This document shows positions 48,160 to 60,119 of a stretch of 64,000 bases of DNA, piece by piece. The position numbers and the translations under genes were made by a program. A model generated the notes under the pieces. That model ran no database searches, was not told where the DNA came from, and worked only from the letters and a program-made list of their open reading frames with translations. The stretch comes from Actinacidiphila oryziradicis (lineage in GTDB: Bacteria > Actinomycetota > Actinomycetes > Streptomycetales > Streptomycetaceae), in the NCBI RefSeq assembly GCF_005047355.1, contig NZ_SUMC01000012.1, positions 115,926 through 179,925 on the forward strand, read 5' to 3'. Positions within the stretch are counted from its first letter, which is position 1; every line of letters begins with the position of its first letter.

Positions 48160-50235
48160 ATGGCCGATCCTTCCAGCTACCGTCCCAAGCCGGGGCAGAT
48201 CCCCGACTCTCCCGGCGTGTACAAATTCCGGGACGAGCATGGCCGTGTGATCTACGTCGGGAAGGCGAAGAGCCTGCGCCAGCGGCTCTCCTCGTACTTC
48301 CAGGACATCGCCAATCTGCACCACCGCACCCGCACCATGGTGCTGACCGCGGCCTCCGTCGAGTGGACCGTGGTCGGCACCGAGGTCGAGGCGCTCCAGC
48401 TGGAGTACTCCTGGATCAAGGAGTTCGACCCCCGTTTCAACGTCAAGTACCGCGACGACAAGAGCTATCCCTCCCTCGCCGTCACCATTGGCGAGGAATT
48501 CCCCCGCGCTCAGGTGATGCGCGGCCCCAAGCGCAAGGGCGTGCGCTACTTCGGGCCGTACGCCCATGCCTGGGCGATCCGCGAGACCGTCGATCTCCTG
48601 CTCCGCGTCTTCCCCGTACGGACCTGCTCCGCAGGGGTTTTCAAGCGTTCCGCGCAGATCGGCCGCCCCTGCCTGCTCGGCTACATCGGCAAGTGCTCGG
48701 CGCCCTGCGTCGGCCGGGTCACCGCCGAGGAGCACCGCGAACTCGCCGAGGAATTCTGCGACTTCATGGCCGGGCGTACGGGAACGTATCTGCGCCGCCT
48801 GGAGCAGCAGATGAAGGATGCCGCCGCCGAGATGGAGTACGAGAGGGCGGCCCGGCTCCGCGACGACATAGAGGCGCTGAAGCGCGCCATGGAGAAGAAC
48901 GCCGTCGTCCTCGCCGACGCCACCGACGCCGATCTGATCGCCGTCGCCGAGGACGAACTCGAAGCCGCCGTGCAGATCTTCCACGTACGCGGCGGCCGGG
49001 TGCGCGGCCAGCGCGGCTGGGTCACCGACAAGGTCGAGGCCGTCGACACCGCCGGACTGGTCGAGCACGCCCTGCAGCAGCTGTACGGCGATGAGCAGGG
49101 CGACGCCGGGGGAGTGGCCGGGAGCGGCGGAGTACCCAAGGAGGTGCTGGTGCCGGCCCTGCCCGAGGCGTACGAACCAGTGCAGGAGTGGCTCAGCAGC
49201 CGTCGGGGCGCGCAGGTCAGCCTGCGCATCCCGCAGCGCGGCGACAAGAAGGACCTGATGGCCACGGTGCAGCGCAACGCCCAGCACGCGCTCGCACTCC
49301 ACAAGACCAAGCGCGCCTCCGACCTCACCACCCGCTCCCGCGCCCTGGAGGAGATCGCCGAGGCGCTGGATCTGGACTCGGCACCGCTGCGTATCGAGTG
49401 CTTCGACATCTCCCACCTCCAGGGGGACGATGTGGTCGCCTCGATGGTGGTCTTCGAGGACGGGCTGGCCCGTAAGAGCGAGTACCGCCGCTTCCAGATC
49501 AAGGGCCGTGTCGGAGACACGCAAATCTGGCACGGCGAGGGCCAGGACGACGTGAGATCCATGCACGAAGTGGTCTCGCGGCGCTTCCGCCGCTATCTGC
49601 TGGAGAAGCAGAAGACCGGCGAGTGGGTGGACGGTGAGGTCGACGAGGCCGTGGGCGGTCCCATCGACCCCGAGACCGGGCGCCCCCGGAAATTCGCCTA
49701 TCCGCCACAGCTGGTGGTTGTCGATGGCGGGCAGCCGCAGGTCGCCGCCGCCAAGAAGGCCCTGGACGAGCTGGGCATCGAGGATGTCGCCGTCTGCGGC
49801 CTCGCAAAACGCCTCGAAGAGGTCTGGCTGCCCGGCGAGGGCGACCCGGTGATCCTGCCGCGCACCAGCGAGGGCCTGTATCTGCTGCAACGGATCCGGG
49901 ACGAGGCGCACCGCTTCGCCATCTCCTACCAGCGCAGCAAGCGCTCCAAGTCGATGAAGGCGGGTGCCCTGGACTCCGTTCCCGGGCTCGGCGACACCCG
50001 CCGCCAGGCCCTGCTCAAGCACTTCGGTTCGCTGAAGCGGCTGCGCGTCGCGACGGTCGAGCAGATCTGCGAGGTACCCGGGATCGGCCGCCGCACCGCC
50101 GAGACGGTGCTCGCGGCGCTCGCCGGGGCCGCACAGCCCGCACCCGCGGTGAACACAGCCACAGGAGAGATCATCGAGGAAGAGGGGCCGGCCGAACCGG
50201 CGACCGCCTCATCGGAACGGGGGTACGGGTCATGA
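48160..50235 (+). CDS. uvrC: Excinuclease ABC subunit UvrC
   Basis: Dual-incision nuclease of nucleotide-excision repair, 691 aa. GIY-YIG domain at the N-terminus ([20 protein letters not shown]) for the 3' cut; UVR motif [20 protein letters not shown] that binds UvrB; the RNase-H-like nuclease ([20 protein letters not shown]) for the 5' cut; C-terminal helix-hairpin-helix ([18 protein letters not shown]). It starts with ATG after GGTGGTGAC and overlaps rapZ by 4 nt at its stop (ATGA). The 178 nt before it hold no recognisable gene. Confidence 0.98.
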   Translation: MADPSSYRPKPGQIPDSPGVYKFRDEHGRVIYVGKAKSLRQRLSSYFQDIANLHHRTRTMVLTAASVEWTVVGTEVEALQLEYSWIKEFDPRFNVKYRDDKSYPSLAVTIGEEFPRAQVMRGPKRKGVRYFGPYAHAWAIRETVDLLLRVFPVRTCSAGVFKRSAQIGRPCLLGYIGKCSAPCVGRVTAEEHRELAEEFCDFMAGRTGTYLRRLEQQMKDAAAEMEYERAARLRDDIEALKRAMEKNAVVLADATDADLIAVAEDELEAAVQIFHVRGGRVRGQRGWVTDKVEAVDTAGLVEHALQQLYGDEQGDAGGVAGSGGVPKEVLVPALPEAYEPVQEWLSSRRGAQVSLRIPQRGDKKDLMATVQRNAQHALALHKTKRASDLTTRSRALEEIAEALDLDSAPLRIECFDISHLQGDDVVASMVVFEDGLARKSEYRRFQIKGRVGDTQIWHGEGQDDVRSMHEVVSRRFRRYLLEKQKTGEWVDGEVDEAVGGPIDPETGRPRKFAYPPQLVVVDGGQPQVAAAKKALDELGIEDVAVCGLAKRLEEVWLPGEGDPVILPRTSEGLYLLQRIRDEAHRFAISYQRSKRSKSMKAGALDSVPGLGDTRRQALLKHFGSLKRLRVATVEQICEVPGIGRRTAETVLAALAGAAQPAPAVNTATGEIIEEEGPAEPATASSERGYGS

Positions 50236-51155
50236 ATGAGATCGACGGAGACGGAGCACAAGTGACGACGGGCGGAGCGGCCGAGGCCGCTGAGGCGATC
50301 CCCGAACTCGTGATCATCTCGGGAATGTCCGGGGCCGGCCGCAGTCAGGCGGCCAAATGCCTGGAGGATCTCGGCTGGTTCGTGGTGGACAATCTGCCTC
50401 CCGCCCTGATCCCCACCATGGTGGACCTCGGCGCGCGCTCCCAGGGCAATGTGGCGCGCATCGCGGTGGTGGTGGACGTGCGCGGACGCCGCTTCTTCGA
50501 CAATCTCCGCGAGTCCCTCGCCGACCTCGATGCCAAGGGTGTCAGGCGGCGCGTGCTCTTCCTGGAGGCGTCCGACGACACCCTGGTGCGCCGCTTTGAG
50601 TCCTCACGCCGCCCGCACCCCTTGCAGGGCGACGGCCGGATCGTGGACGGCATCGCCAAGGAGCGCGAGCTGCTGGGCGAGCTGCGCGGCGACGCCGACC
50701 TGGTGATCGACACCTCCAGCCTCAACGTCCACGAGCTGCGGGCCAAGATGGACGCACAGTTCGCCGGCGACGAGGAACCCGAGCTGCGGGCCACCGTGAT
50801 GTCCTTCGGCTTCAAGTACGGGCTCCCGGTCGACGCCGACCTGGTGGCGGACTGCCGCTTCCTGCCCAACCCGCACTGGGTGCCCGAACTGCGCCCGTTC
50901 ACCGGCCTCAATGACGAGGTCGCGACCTATGTCTTCAACCAGCCCGGCGCCAAGGATTTCCTCGACCGGTACGCCGAGCTGCTGCACATCATCGCCGCCG
51001 GCTACCGCCGCGAGGGCAAGCGCTATGTCACCATCGCGGTCGGCTGCACCGGCGGCAAGCACCGCAGTGTCGCGATGTCCGAGCGACTCGCCGCCCGGCT
51101 GTCGGCGGACGGCGTCGAGACCGTAGTGGTCCACCGGGACATGGGGCGCGAGTGA
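50232..51155 (+). CDS. rapZ: RNase adapter / nucleotide-binding protein RapZ
   Basis: P-loop protein of 307 aa. The N-terminal kinase-like fold has [20 protein letters not shown] followed by FVVDNLPP; the C-terminal domain has [20 protein letters not shown] and [10 protein letters not shown]. In enterobacteria RapZ controls glucosamine-6-phosphate synthase through small RNAs; the actinobacterial role is less clear but may also concern amino-sugar supply. Overlaps uvrC (ATGA) and yvcK (GTGA) by 4 nt each, so it belongs to the uvrC-rapZ-yvcK-whiA operon. Confidence 0.95.
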   Translation: MNEIDGDGAQVTTGGAAEAAEAIPELVIISGMSGAGRSQAAKCLEDLGWFVVDNLPPALIPTMVDLGARSQGNVARIAVVVDVRGRRFFDNLRESLADLDAKGVRRRVLFLEASDDTLVRRFESSRRPHPLQGDGRIVDGIAKERELLGELRGDADLVIDTSSLNVHELRAKMDAQFAGDEEPELRATVMSFGFKYGLPVDADLVADCRFLPNPHWVPELRPFTGLNDEVATYVFNQPGAKDFLDRYAELLHIIAAGYRREGKRYVTIAVGCTGGKHRSVAMSERLAARLSADGVETVVVHRDMGRE

Positions 51156-52159
51156 TCAGAACGGCCCGGCGGCTGCGGCGTTCCGCAGGCCGCTCCGGAG
51201 CGACGCCCAAAGTGGTGGCGCTCGGCGGCGGCCACGGTCTGTCCGCCTCGCTCTCGGCCCTGCGCCGGATCACCCAGGAGCTCACCGCCGTGGTCACCGT
51301 CGCCGATGACGGCGGCTCCAGCGGCCGGCTCCGCGAGGAGATGGGCGTACTGCCCCCCGGAGACCTCCGCCAGGCGCTGGCCGCACTCTGCGGCGACGAC
51401 GAATGGGGCCGGACGTGGGCCAGGGTGATCCAGCACCGGTTTGCCAGCGGGGGCGACCTGCACGGCCACGCGGTCGGCAATCTGCTGATCGTCGCCCTGT
51501 GGGAGCAGCTCGGCGATCCGGTGGCAGCCCTGGAATGGGTCGGCCGGCTGCTCGGCGCCCATGGCCGGGTGCTGCCCATGTCGGCGGTGCCGCTGGAGCT
51601 GACGGCGTCCGTACGCGGTCACGACCCGGCCGCGCCGGACGAGATCACCACCGTACGGGGCCAGGCGACTGTCGCACTCACCCCCGGCGAGGTGCAGGAG
51701 GTGCAACTCGTACCCAGCGACCCGCCGGCCGTTCCGGAGGCCGTGCAGGCGGTTCTTGACGCCGACTGGGTGGTTCTCGGTCCGGGTTCGTGGTTCTCCT
51801 CCGTGATGCCGCACCTACTGGTGCCCGATCTGGTGTGTGCGCTGATGGAGACCAGGGCGCGGAAGGTGCTGACCCTCAATCTCGCCCCCCAGCCGGGGGA
51901 GACGGACGGGTTTTCTCCGCAGCGTCACTTGGAGGTTTTGGCCCGACACGCCCCTAAACTCACCATCGACGTGGTGCTGGCCGATGAGGCCGCCGTGCCC
52001 GACCGCGAGAGCCTCGCCGAGGCCGCCGAACGGTTGTCCGGCACGGTCGAGCTGGCCCGGGTCGCCGCCCCCGACGGGCCGCGGCACGACCCGGAACAGC
52101 TCGCAGCCGCGTACGACCGGATTTTTCGTATGCATGGAAGGATCGGCCCATGGCGATGA
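51152..52159 (+). CDS. yvcK: Gluconeogenesis factor YvcK/CuvA family
   Basis: A 335-aa cytoplasmic protein of the YvcK (CofD-like) family, known to bind UDP-N-acetylglucosamine and affect wall synthesis and growth on gluconeogenic carbon. Landmarks: [36 protein letters not shown] and [12 protein letters not shown] near the N-terminus, [11 protein letters not shown], and [18 protein letters not shown]. The GTG start overlaps rapZ by 4 nt, and its 3' end overlaps whiA by 10 nt. Confidence 0.96.
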   Translation: MIRTARRLRRSAGRSGATPKVVALGGGHGLSASLSALRRITQELTAVVTVADDGGSSGRLREEMGVLPPGDLRQALAALCGDDEWGRTWARVIQHRFASGGDLHGHAVGNLLIVALWEQLGDPVAALEWVGRLLGAHGRVLPMSAVPLELTASVRGHDPAAPDEITTVRGQATVALTPGEVQEVQLVPSDPPAVPEAVQAVLDADWVVLGPGSWFSSVMPHLLVPDLVCALMETRARKVLTLNLAPQPGETDGFSPQRHLEVLARHAPKLTIDVVLADEAAVPDRESLAEAAERLSGTVELARVAAPDGPRHDPEQLAAAYDRIFRMHGRIGPWR

Positions 52160-53127
52160 CGGCTGCGGTGAAGGACGAGATCTCCCGGCTTCCCGTCACC
52201 CGGACCTGCTGCCGCAAGGCGGAGGTCTCGGCGATCCTGCGGTTCGCCGGAGGGCTCCATCTGGTGAGCGGGCGCATTGTGATCGAGGCGGAACTCGACA
52301 CCGGGATCGCCGCGAGGCGGCTGCGCAAGGACGTTCTGGAGATCTTCGGGCACTCCTCGGATCTTGTGGTGATGGCCCCGGGCGGGCTGCGGCGCGGCAG
52401 CCGGTACGTGGTCCGGGTGGTCGCCGGCGGCGACCAGCTGGCCCGTCAGACCGGCCTCGTCGACGGCCGGGGCCGCCCCATCCGCGGGCTGCCCCCGCAG
52501 GTCGTCTCCGGGGCCACCTGCGACGCGGAGGCCGCCTGGCGCGGAGCCTTCCTGGCGCACGGCTCGCTCACCGAGCCGGGGCGGTCGTCTTCCCTGGAGG
52601 TCACCTGCCCGGGGCCGGAGGCGGCCCTCGCGCTGGTCGGCGCGGCGCGGCGGCTGCAGATCGCGGCCAAGGCGCGCGAGGTGCGCAATGTGGACCGGGT
52701 CGTCGTCCGGGACGGTGACGCCATCGGCGCGCTGTTGACGCGGCTGGGCGCCCATGAGTCGGTGATGGCGTGGGAGGAGCGCCGGATGCGGCGGGAGGTC
52801 CGGGCGACGGCCAACCGGCTCGCCAACTTCGACGACGCGAATCTGCGCCGGTCGGCCCGGGCGGCGGTCGCGGCCGGTGCCCGTGTGCAGCGTGCGCTGG
52901 AGATCCTCGGCGAGGAGGTGCCGGAGCATCTCGCGGCGGCGGGGCGGCTCCGTATGGACCACAAGCAGGCGTCGCTGGAGGAGTTGGGCTCGCTGGCCGA
53001 GCCGCCGCTGACCAAGGACGCGGTGGCCGGGCGCATCCGGCGGCTGCTGGCGATGGCGGACAAGCGGGCACAGGACCTGGGCATTCCGGGGACGGAGTCG
53101 ACGCTGACGGAGGAAATGGTCGGCTAG
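52150..53127 (+). CDS. whiA: Sporulation regulator WhiA
   Basis: Developmental transcription factor of 325 aa. N-terminal LAGLIDADG-like fold without nuclease residues ([39 protein letters not shown]) and a C-terminal helix-turn-helix ([20 protein letters not shown], then [12 protein letters not shown]). In Streptomyces WhiA acts with WhiB to start sporulation septation. The ATG overlaps the yvcK 3' end by 10 nt. Last gene of the operon, followed by a strong terminator. Confidence 0.97.
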   Translation: MAMTAAVKDEISRLPVTRTCCRKAEVSAILRFAGGLHLVSGRIVIEAELDTGIAARRLRKDVLEIFGHSSDLVVMAPGGLRRGSRYVVRVVAGGDQLARQTGLVDGRGRPIRGLPPQVVSGATCDAEAAWRGAFLAHGSLTEPGRSSSLEVTCPGPEAALALVGAARRLQIAAKAREVRNVDRVVVRDGDAIGALLTRLGAHESVMAWEERRMRREVRATANRLANFDDANLRRSARAAVAAGARVQRALEILGEEVPEHLAAAGRLRMDHKQASLEELGSLAEPPLTKDAVAGRIRRLLAMADKRAQDLGIPGTESTLTEEMVG

Positions 53128-53182
53128 GGGGCCTGTCCGGCAGACCCCAGGTCGCCCCCCCGCCGGCCGGGCTGCGTTTCCC

Positions 53183-53229
53183 GGGTTGTGGGCAGTCGTT
53201 CCGACTCGCGGAACGACTGCCCACAACCC
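53183..53229. terminator. Perfect 21-bp hairpin after whiA
   Basis: Arms 53183-53203 and 53209-53229 are fully complementary with a 5-nt loop. It closes the uvrC-rapZ-yvcK-whiA operon and insulates gap. TAGGGT at 53276-53281 downstream could be the gap -10 box. Confidence 0.88.
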
Positions 53230-53338
53230 CGCGGGGAGCCGCGTGGTCGATGTCACCCGGGACCCCCTGGCGCGGTAGGGTCGTGGTGGGTCGGGGACAT
53301 CCCATACGTCGCAGCCGGAGTGGATTCCGGCGAATTAG

Positions 53339-54358
<1,020 letters not shown>

Positions 54359-54374
54359 TACCGCGATGCGATGA

Positions 54375-54417
54375 GGACAGGGTCCGTACGACAGCCAAAG
54401 TCGTCCGGGCCCTGTCC
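54375..54417 (+). promoter_or_regulatory. gap-pgk intergenic hairpin
   Basis: GGACAGGG (54375-54382) pairs with CCCTGTCC (54410-54417), and an inner imperfect stem continues. It lies between the gap stop and the pgk ATG, and may stabilise the gap message or partly terminate it so that gap exceeds pgk. Confidence 0.6.
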
Positions 54418-54436
54418 CATGACCTAGGAGCCAAGG

Positions 54437-55660
54437 ATGAAGACGATCGACGACCTCCTTCAAGAAGGCGTCTCCGGCAAGCGGGTGTTCGTCCGCGCCG
54501 ACCTGAACGTGCCCCTTTCGGGTGACACCATTACCGACGACGGCCGGATCCGTGCCGCCGTCCCGACCATCACCAAACTCGCCGCCGCCGGCGCCAAGGT
54601 GATCGTCGCCTCGCACCTGGGCCGCCCCAAGGGCGCGCCCGACCCGCAGTTCTCGCTCGCGCCGGTCGCCAAGCGGCTGGGCGAGCTGCTGGCCTCCTCT
54701 GTGCGCGGCGAAGTCGCATTCGCAACCGACACTGTCGGGGAAAGCGCGCGGGCCGCTGTGGCGGCCCTCGCCGACGGCGATGTCGTACTGCTGGAGAATC
54801 TGCGCTTCAACCCGGGCGAGACCAGCAAGGACGACGGCGAGCGCGGCGCCTTCGCCGACCAGCTGGCCTCGCTGGCGGACCTGTACGTGGGTGACGGCTT
54901 CGGTGCCGTGCACCGTAAGCACGCCTCGGTGTACGACCTGCCGGCGCGGCTGCCGCATGCCGCGGGCGACCTGATCGCCACCGAGGTCGGTGTGCTCAAG
55001 AAGCTCACCGAGGAGGTGGCACGCCCGTACGCGGTCGTGCTCGGTGGCGCCAAGGTCTCCGACAAGCTCGGCGTGATCGACCATCTGCTCTCCAAGGCCG
55101 ACCGGATCCTCATCGGCGGGGGCATGGCGTACACCTTCCTGAAGGCCCAGGGCCATGAGGTCGGCAGCAGCCTGTTGCAGGAGGACCAGATCCCGGCCGT
55201 CATCGAGTACCTGGAGCGGGCGAAGGCCAAGGGCGTGGAGTTTGTGCTGCCGCTCGATGTCGTCGCGGCGGACGGCTTCCCGGATCTGAAGAACCCGGTC
55301 GCGACCCATCCGACCGTGGTACCAGCCGACGCCATCCCGGCCGACCTCATCGGTCTGGACATCGGTCCGGAGTCCCGCAAGCTCTTCGCCTCGAAGCTCG
55401 CCGACGCGGCCACCGTCTTCTGGAACGGTCCGATGGGCGTCTTCGAGCACCCCGATTTCGCCGAAGGCACCCGCGCGGTCGCCCAGGCACTGATCGACAG
55501 CCCAGCGTTCACCGTGGTCGGTGGCGGCGACTCGGCCGCGGCCGTACGCATCCTCGGCTTTGACGAGCACGCTTTCGGCCATATTTCGACCGGCGGCGGC
55601 GCGAGCCTCGAATACCTCGAGGGCAAGACGCTCCCCGGCCTCGCCGCACTGGAGGACTGA
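54437..55660 (+). CDS. pgk: Phosphoglycerate kinase
   Basis: Glycolytic ATP-forming enzyme, 407 aa. N-domain [12 protein letters not shown] and [20 protein letters not shown] bind 3-phosphoglycerate; [24 protein letters not shown] and [10 protein letters not shown] are conserved; the C-domain [11 protein letters not shown] with [15 protein letters not shown] is intact. ATG after TAGGAG. tpiA follows after 6 nt. Confidence 0.98.
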   Translation: MKTIDDLLQEGVSGKRVFVRADLNVPLSGDTITDDGRIRAAVPTITKLAAAGAKVIVASHLGRPKGAPDPQFSLAPVAKRLGELLASSVRGEVAFATDTVGESARAAVAALADGDVVLLENLRFNPGETSKDDGERGAFADQLASLADLYVGDGFGAVHRKHASVYDLPARLPHAAGDLIATEVGVLKKLTEEVARPYAVVLGGAKVSDKLGVIDHLLSKADRILIGGGMAYTFLKAQGHEVGSSLLQEDQIPAVIEYLERAKAKGVEFVLPLDVVAADGFPDLKNPVATHPTVVPADAIPADLIGLDIGPESRKLFASKLADAATVFWNGPMGVFEHPDFAEGTRAVAQALIDSPAFTVVGGGDSAAAVRILGFDEHAFGHISTGGGASLEYLEGKTLPGLAALED

Positions 55661-55666
55661 CCACAC

Positions 55667-56461
55667 ATGGCCGCTTCAACCGAGAAAACCGGGCGCACCC
55701 CGCTGATGGCGGGCAACTGGAAGATGAACCTCAACCACCTTGAGGCCATCGCGCACGTCCAGAAGCTCGCCTTCGCGCTCAGCGACAAGGACTACGACGC
55801 CGTGGAGGTCGCCGTCCTGCCGCCCTTCACCGACCTGCGGTCGGTCCAGACCCTGGTCGACGGCGACAAGCTGAAGATCAAGTACGGCGCCCAGGATCTC
55901 TCCGCGCATGACTCCGGCGCGTACACCGGAGAGATTTCCGGCTCGATGCTGGCGAAGCTGAAGTGCACCTACGTCGCAGTCGGTCACTCCGAGCGCCGCC
56001 AGTACCACTGCGAGGACGAGCCGCTGGTCAATGCCAAGATCAAGGCCGCCTACCGGCACGGACTCACCCCGATCCTGTGTGTCGGCGAGGGCCTGGAGGT
56101 CCGCAAGGCGGGCAATCAGGTCGCGCACACCCTCGCGCAGGTCGACGGCGCCCTCAAGGACATTCCGGCCACCGAGGCGGAATCGATTGTCATCGCCTAC
56201 GAGCCCGTATGGGCGATCGGCACCGGCGAGGTCGCCACGCCCGAGGACGCCCAGGAGGTCTGCGGGGCGATCCGCGGCCGGCTGGCGGAGCTGTACGACC
56301 AGGAGCTGGCGGACAAGGTCCGCATCCAGTACGGCGGCTCGGTGAAGTCCGGCAATGTCGCGGCGATCATGGCGCAGCCGGACGTGGACGGGGCCCTGGT
56401 CGGAGGCGCGGCGCTGGACGCGGAGGAATTCGTGAAGATCGTCCGCTTCCGCGATCAGTAA
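55667..56461 (+). CDS. tpiA: Triose-phosphate isomerase
   Basis: Interconverts dihydroxyacetone phosphate and glyceraldehyde-3-phosphate; 264-aa TIM barrel. N-terminal GNWKMNLNH with catalytic Lys, VGHSERRQ with catalytic His, [13 protein letters not shown] with catalytic Glu, and phosphate-binding YGGSVKSGN plus [16 protein letters not shown]. It starts 6 nt after the pgk stop and is probably translated from the same message. Confidence 0.98.
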   Translation: MAASTEKTGRTPLMAGNWKMNLNHLEAIAHVQKLAFALSDKDYDAVEVAVLPPFTDLRSVQTLVDGDKLKIKYGAQDLSAHDSGAYTGEISGSMLAKLKCTYVAVGHSERRQYHCEDEPLVNAKIKAAYRHGLTPILCVGEGLEVRKAGNQVAHTLAQVDGALKDIPATEAESIVIAYEPVWAIGTGEVATPEDAQEVCGAIRGRLAELYDQELADKVRIQYGGSVKSGNVAAIMAQPDVDGALVGGAALDAEEFVKIVRFRDQ

Positions 56462-56530
56462 GCGGGCCAGGAAGCAGTCAGAGTAAGTTTCGCGCCAGTA
56501 GGCCATCAGGCCATGTGCGAAGTACCCTGT

Positions 56531-56566
56531 CGGGGCCGGACCGGCTTTTCCGCCCGTCCGGCCCCG
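56531..56566. terminator. Terminator between tpiA and secG
   Basis: Perfect 11-bp stem (56531-56541 with 56556-56566) and an inner CGG-TTTT-CCG loop, 69 nt after tpiA. Confidence 0.82.
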
Positions 56567-56602
56567 CGTCGTCCTAAGGTCACCGAGAGAGTTGGTCCAG
56601 CT

Positions 56603-56839
56603 GTGGTAGTCGGGTTCTCCATTGCCCTCATCGTCTTCAGCCTGTTGCTGTTGCTGCTGGTGCTGATGCACAAGGGAAAGGGCGGCGGCCTCTCCGACAT
56701 GTTCGGCGGCGGCATGCAGTCCTCCGTCGGCGGCTCCTCGGTGGCGGAGCGCAATCTTGACCGGATCACTGTGGTGATCGGTCTGCTGTGGTTTGCCTGC
56801 ATTGTCGCGCTGGGTCTGCTGTTGAAGTTCCAGAAGTAA
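56603..56839 (+). CDS. secG: Preprotein translocase subunit SecG
   Basis: Small subunit of the SecYEG channel, 78 aa with two membrane helices (GFSIALIVFSLLLLLLVLMH and ITVVIGLLWFACIVALGLLL) joined by the conserved GKGGGLSDMFGGGMQSSVGG loop. The GTG start (VVVGFS) was chosen because it puts the first helix at the N-terminus; GAGAGAG lies about 11 nt upstream. Separated from tpiA by a terminator, so it has its own promoter. Confidence 0.93.
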   Translation: MVVGFSIALIVFSLLLLLLVLMHKGKGGGLSDMFGGGMQSSVGGSSVAERNLDRITVVIGLLWFACIVALGLLLKFQK

Positions 56840-57011
56840 GCGTGACGCCGTAAACCCGTGCTTCCGGGGAGAACTGACGCCTCGTCGCGAACGCGGACCT
56901 ATCATGGGAACGGCGTCCTCGGGGGCCGGGTCGATGCCCAGCCGCTGGACGGCACGTAAGGTCCCCGTAAAATGGCGACCTCGCAGCACCATCACGCAGG
57001 GAGTTACGACC

Positions 57012-57347
57012 GTGGCAAGTGGCAACGCGATCCGAGGGAGTCGGGTCGGAGCGGGGCCGATGGGAGAGGCTGAGCGCGGCGAGTCCGCGCCGCGCCTTCG
57101 CATCTCCTTCTGGTGCTCGAACGGGCACGAGACCCAGCCGAGTTTCGCCAGCGACGCGCAGATCCCGGAGACCTGGGACTGCCCCCGCTGCGGTTTCCCG
57201 GCCGGGCAGGACGAGGAGAATCCACCGGCGCCGCCGCGCACCGAGCCGTACAAGACACACCTCGCATATGTGCGGGAGCGGCGCAGCGCCGCCGACGGCG
57301 AGGCGATCCTCGCCGAGGCGCTGGCGAAGCTGCGCGGCGAGATCTGA
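57012..57347 (+). CDS. rbpA: RNA polymerase-binding protein RbpA
   Basis: Actinobacterial transcription factor of 111 aa that binds RNA polymerase and the principal sigma factor and promotes open-complex formation. The sequence GNAIRGSRVGAGPMGEAERG is the N-terminal tail and basic linker; the core has WCSNGHE and WDCPRCGFPAG, a zinc site with paired Cys; the C-terminal helix (RRSAADGEAILAEALAKLRG) binds sigma. GTG start (VASGNAIRGS) after CAGGGAGTTACGACC. In S. coelicolor rbpA is sigma-R dependent; I saw no clear GGAAT/GTT pair here. Confidence 0.97.
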   Translation: MASGNAIRGSRVGAGPMGEAERGESAPRLRISFWCSNGHETQPSFASDAQIPETWDCPRCGFPAGQDEENPPAPPRTEPYKTHLAYVRERRSAADGEAILAEALAKLRGEI

Positions 57348-57376
57348 TCCGGGCAGGGGCAGGCACCAAGGCACCA

Positions 57377-57428
57377 AGGCCCGGCCCGCGAAGGACGTCT
57401 CTTCGACGTTCCCTCGTGGGCCGGGCCT
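57377..57428. terminator. rbpA terminator
   Basis: AGGCCCGGCCC (57378-57388 region) pairs with GGGCCGGGCCT (57418-57428), with a small ACGTC/GACGT inner hairpin. Confidence 0.8.
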
Positions 57429-57669
57429 ATCTCTTTTGTGGGCGCTTTCTTGCTCGGCATATGGGGCGTCCGACCGGGATAGGCATACGGCAGTACCCTG
57501 AGGCATTTCGGGCTGCAGACTGCCGTACCCGCCGAGCCGGTCTCGTGGGTGAATACGAACGACCTGGCTCACCCGCACGGGTGATTTCACCGCCCGGCGC
57601 CGGACGGCCGGGCGGCGGGACCGGCGGGGTTCTTGTACCGGCCGGATCCATGGATCACGATGCGGGGAG
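57429..57669 (+). promoter_or_regulatory. Leader region of the NagK-like gene
   Basis: With the terminator, the rbpA-nagK gap is 322 nt and contains no gene that I can support. It holds a 9-bp inverted repeat TACGGCAGT (57486-57494) and ACTGCCGTA (57519-57527), 24 nt apart, and a smaller CACCCGCACGGGTG palindrome. Either could be an operator. No DasR-type site (TGGTCTAGACCA-like) was seen. Confidence 0.4.
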
Positions 57670-58650
57670 ATGAATGACAATCACAGCCGCTCCCTGGTGA
57701 TCGGCATCGACGCGGGTGGCACCAGGACCCGGGCGTACCTCGCTGAGGCGGCACCCGACGGTGCTGTGCTCGGCGAGGGCGTCGGCGGCCCCGCCAACGC
57801 CCTGAGCACCGGACAGGCGGAAGTGATCCGGCATCTCAGCGCCGCGATCGAGGCCGCTGTGCCGCCGGAGCACCGCTCCGCTGTCCGGGCCGTGGCGGGC
57901 GGCTTCGCGGGCGCCTCACGGGACGCCGGACGCCGGCTCGCCGAGTCCTGCCTGCGGGCGGCGCTCGGCGGAGCCGGCATCGCCGCCGAGGACGTGGCGG
58001 TCTACGGGGACATCGAGATCGCCTTCGCCGCCGCCCCCGGCGCTCCCACCGACGGGCTGGTGCTGATCGCCGGCACCGGCGCCGTGGCGGCGCGCATCGA
58101 GAACCGCCGGCGCGCCGCGCTCGCTGACGGCGACGGCTGGCTCCTCGGCGACGCAGGCAGCGGCTTCTGGCTCGGCCGGGAGGTCATCCGGGCGGCGCTG
58201 CGCGCGCTGGACGGCCGCGGTCCGTGGACCTCACTCGTCGAACGGGTCGCGGCGCACTACCTACCGTCCCAGGGCGGCCCCTACCTCGCCCGGGAACGGC
58301 CGGGCCAGGGCGAACGGGAACGCCTACGGGCGCTCATCGTCCCCGCCGCCTACGCCGAACCACCCGTCCGGCTGGCCCGGCTGAGTCCGCTGGCCGTGGC
58401 GGCCGAGGAGGCCGGTGACGAGGTCGCCATGGCCCTGCTCGACGACGCGGCGGACGAACTCGGCGCCACCGTCGCCGCCCTGGATCTTCACGACGACGAA
58501 CCGCTGGTCGCCACCGGCGGTCTGCTGGGCCCGGCCGGGCCGCTCCTCGGCCGGGTCACGGCCCGCGCCGAGGAGATGGGCCTGCAAGTCGTCCCCGTCC
58601 GGGACGGCGGCATGGGCGCTGTCGCCCTGGCGCGGCTGCTGAGCGGCTGA
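57670..58650 (+). CDS. BadF/BadG-type sugar kinase, N-acetylglucosamine kinase-like
   Basis: A 326-aa ASKHA-fold kinase. Phosphate-1 loop VIGIDAGGTRTRAYLAE; VLIAGTGAVAARIENR; LLGDAGSGFWLGREVIRAAL, the family signature of N-acetylglucosamine kinases; adenosine region VATGGLLGPAGPLLG. It would phosphorylate GlcNAc or a related sugar. This fits its place near pgi and zwf but is not proven; BadF-type activators in the same fold use an Fe-S site not seen here. The start is ATG overlapping GGGGAG closely. Confidence 0.85.
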   Translation: MNDNHSRSLVIGIDAGGTRTRAYLAEAAPDGAVLGEGVGGPANALSTGQAEVIRHLSAAIEAAVPPEHRSAVRAVAGGFAGASRDAGRRLAESCLRAALGGAGIAAEDVAVYGDIEIAFAAAPGAPTDGLVLIAGTGAVAARIENRRRAALADGDGWLLGDAGSGFWLGREVIRAALRALDGRGPWTSLVERVAAHYLPSQGGPYLARERPGQGERERLRALIVPAAYAEPPVRLARLSPLAVAAEEAGDEVAMALLDDAADELGATVAALDLHDDEPLVATGGLLGPAGPLLGRVTARAEEMGLQVVPVRDGGMGAVALARLLSG

Positions 58651-58700
58651 CAGCCGGCTCAGGGCGCCCGCGCGAGAGCTCGCACCAGTCGGTGCGGTGA

Positions 58701-58795
58701 GTTCTCAACTGCCGGGCCGCGCCATTCGGGTTGCTCGCCGTCGCGGCGGATCTGTTTCCCTCCCGACGGCGAGAAGTCCAGCGGTGCGGCCCGGC
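58701..58795. repeat. Structured intergenic element, copy A
   Basis: Inner stem CTCGCCGTC (58734-58742) with GACGGCGAG (58765-58773), loop beginning GCGGCGG and containing CTGTTTCC, and an outer 10-bp stem (58711-58720 with 58786-58795). Closely related to copy B at 61854-61944. It lies upstream of the MFS exporter gene. Confidence 0.7.
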
Positions 58796-58889
58796 GGCCC
58801 GGCGCAGGAGCGAGGGCGGGGCGCTGTCAGTGGCTGCGGCTACGGTCGTCACAACGATCAATGTCCGGGTCGGAGGGGGAGCTTTGCGC

Positions 58890-60119
58890 ATGGATGAGTT
58901 CAGCCGGCTGTGGTCCGCGGCGGTCGTCTCACGGTTGGGGGACGCCCTGCGCAATGCCGCGCTGCCACTGCTGGCGGTCGGGCTCACCGACTCCCCGCTG
59001 CTGGTGTCGCTGGTCACCGCCGCCGGGTATGTGCCGTGGATCCTCTTCGGGCTGCTCGGCGGCGTGGTCGCCGACCGGGTGGACCAACGCCGCGCCATGT
59101 GGGCCGTCGATGCGGTGCGCGGCGCGCTGGTGGCCGCCTTCGCCGTCGCCGTGTGGCTGGACCAGGCAGGCATAGTGCTGTTGTTGGGACTGGCCTTTGC
59201 CCTGACCTGCCTGCAGACGCTGTTCGACAACGCGGCGACCGCGCTCCTGCCCTCGGTCGTCCCGGCCGACGGCATCGGCCGCGCCAACGCCCGCCTGATG
59301 ACGGGCCAGGTGGTGGCCGGCACCTTCCTCGGCGCGCCGCTCGTGCCCGTCCTCATCGGGGTGTCGGCCGCGCTGCCCTTCGGAGTGGACGCGGTCACCT
59401 ACGTGATCGCGGCCGGGCTGGTGGCGTCGATACGGATCCCCGCACCCGGCCGCGCGGCACGCCCGGCCGGACGGACGCTCCGGCGGGACATCGCCGAGGG
59501 CATACGGGTGCTGTGGCAGGACCGGGTGCTGCGGGCACTCTGTGCCGCCAACACTCTTGCCAACACCGGAGTGGGGGCGCTGGTCGCCACGCTCGTACTG
59601 CATGTGACGGGATGGCTGCACGCCGGGCACGGCGGCTATGCCGCTGTCCTCACGGCGTACGGCGTCGGCAGCGCGCTCGGGGGAGTGGTCGCCGGGCGGA
59701 TATCCGCCCGGCTGGGCCGCACCCGGGTCCTGGCGTCCGGTCTGGTCCTGCAGACGGTGCTGCTGGTCGTGCTCGGCAGCACGCGGAGTCTGCCGGTCGC
59801 CATCACCGTCATGGCCGTATACGGCGGCTGCGGCATGCTCTGGAATGTCAATCACGCCACCCTGGTGCAGGAGCGTTCGCCCGCCGCCCTGCTCGGGCGG
59901 ATCAGCGCCGCCAATCGCACCACGTCGATCGCGGGCGCGCCGCTCGGGGCTCTGCTGGGCGGCGCGGCAGCCGCCGCGTGGGGCCTGAACACTCCCGCGC
60001 TGCTGGCGGCCGGGTTCTTCGGCTGCGCGGCGGTGGCGCTCATACCCGGACTCGGATCTCACTCTGGCGAGGAATCAATTAGTTTGGAGCTGCAGCCAGC
60101 ACGACGAGGAGTGGACTGA
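58890..60119 (+). CDS. MFS exporter (MFS_3 / EntS-like)
   Basis: Twelve-helix transporter of about 409 aa. [20 protein letters not shown] and [17 protein letters not shown] are typical of the MFS_3 group that exports siderophores and macrolides. [20 protein letters not shown] and [20 protein letters not shown] are further landmarks. Substrate unknown. The ATG (MDEFSRLW) lies 9-10 nt after GGAGGGGGA; a TTG six bases upstream is an alternative. The stop overlaps the pgi start by one base (TGATG), so the two are coupled. Confidence 0.87.
   Translation: MDEFSRLWSAAVVSRLGDALRNAALPLLAVGLTDSPLLVSLVTAAGYVPWILFGLLGGVVADRVDQRRAMWAVDAVRGALVAAFAVAVWLDQAGIVLLLGLAFALTCLQTLFDNAATALLPSVVPADGIGRANARLMTGQVVAGTFLGAPLVPVLIGVSAALPFGVDAVTYVIAAGLVASIRIPAPGRAARPAGRTLRRDIAEGIRVLWQDRVLRALCAANTLANTGVGALVATLVLHVTGWLHAGHGGYAAVLTAYGVGSALGGVVAGRISARLGRTRVLASGLVLQTVLLVVLGSTRSLPVAITVMAVYGGCGMLWNVNHATLVQERSPAALLGRISAANRTTSIAGAPLGALLGGAAAAAWGLNTPALLAAGFFGCAAVALIPGLGSHSGEESISLELQPARRGVD

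Noticed and set aside
56840..57011. Sigma-R promoter expected for rbpA
   Set aside because: A GGGAAC is present, but no GTT at the required spacing was found by eye.
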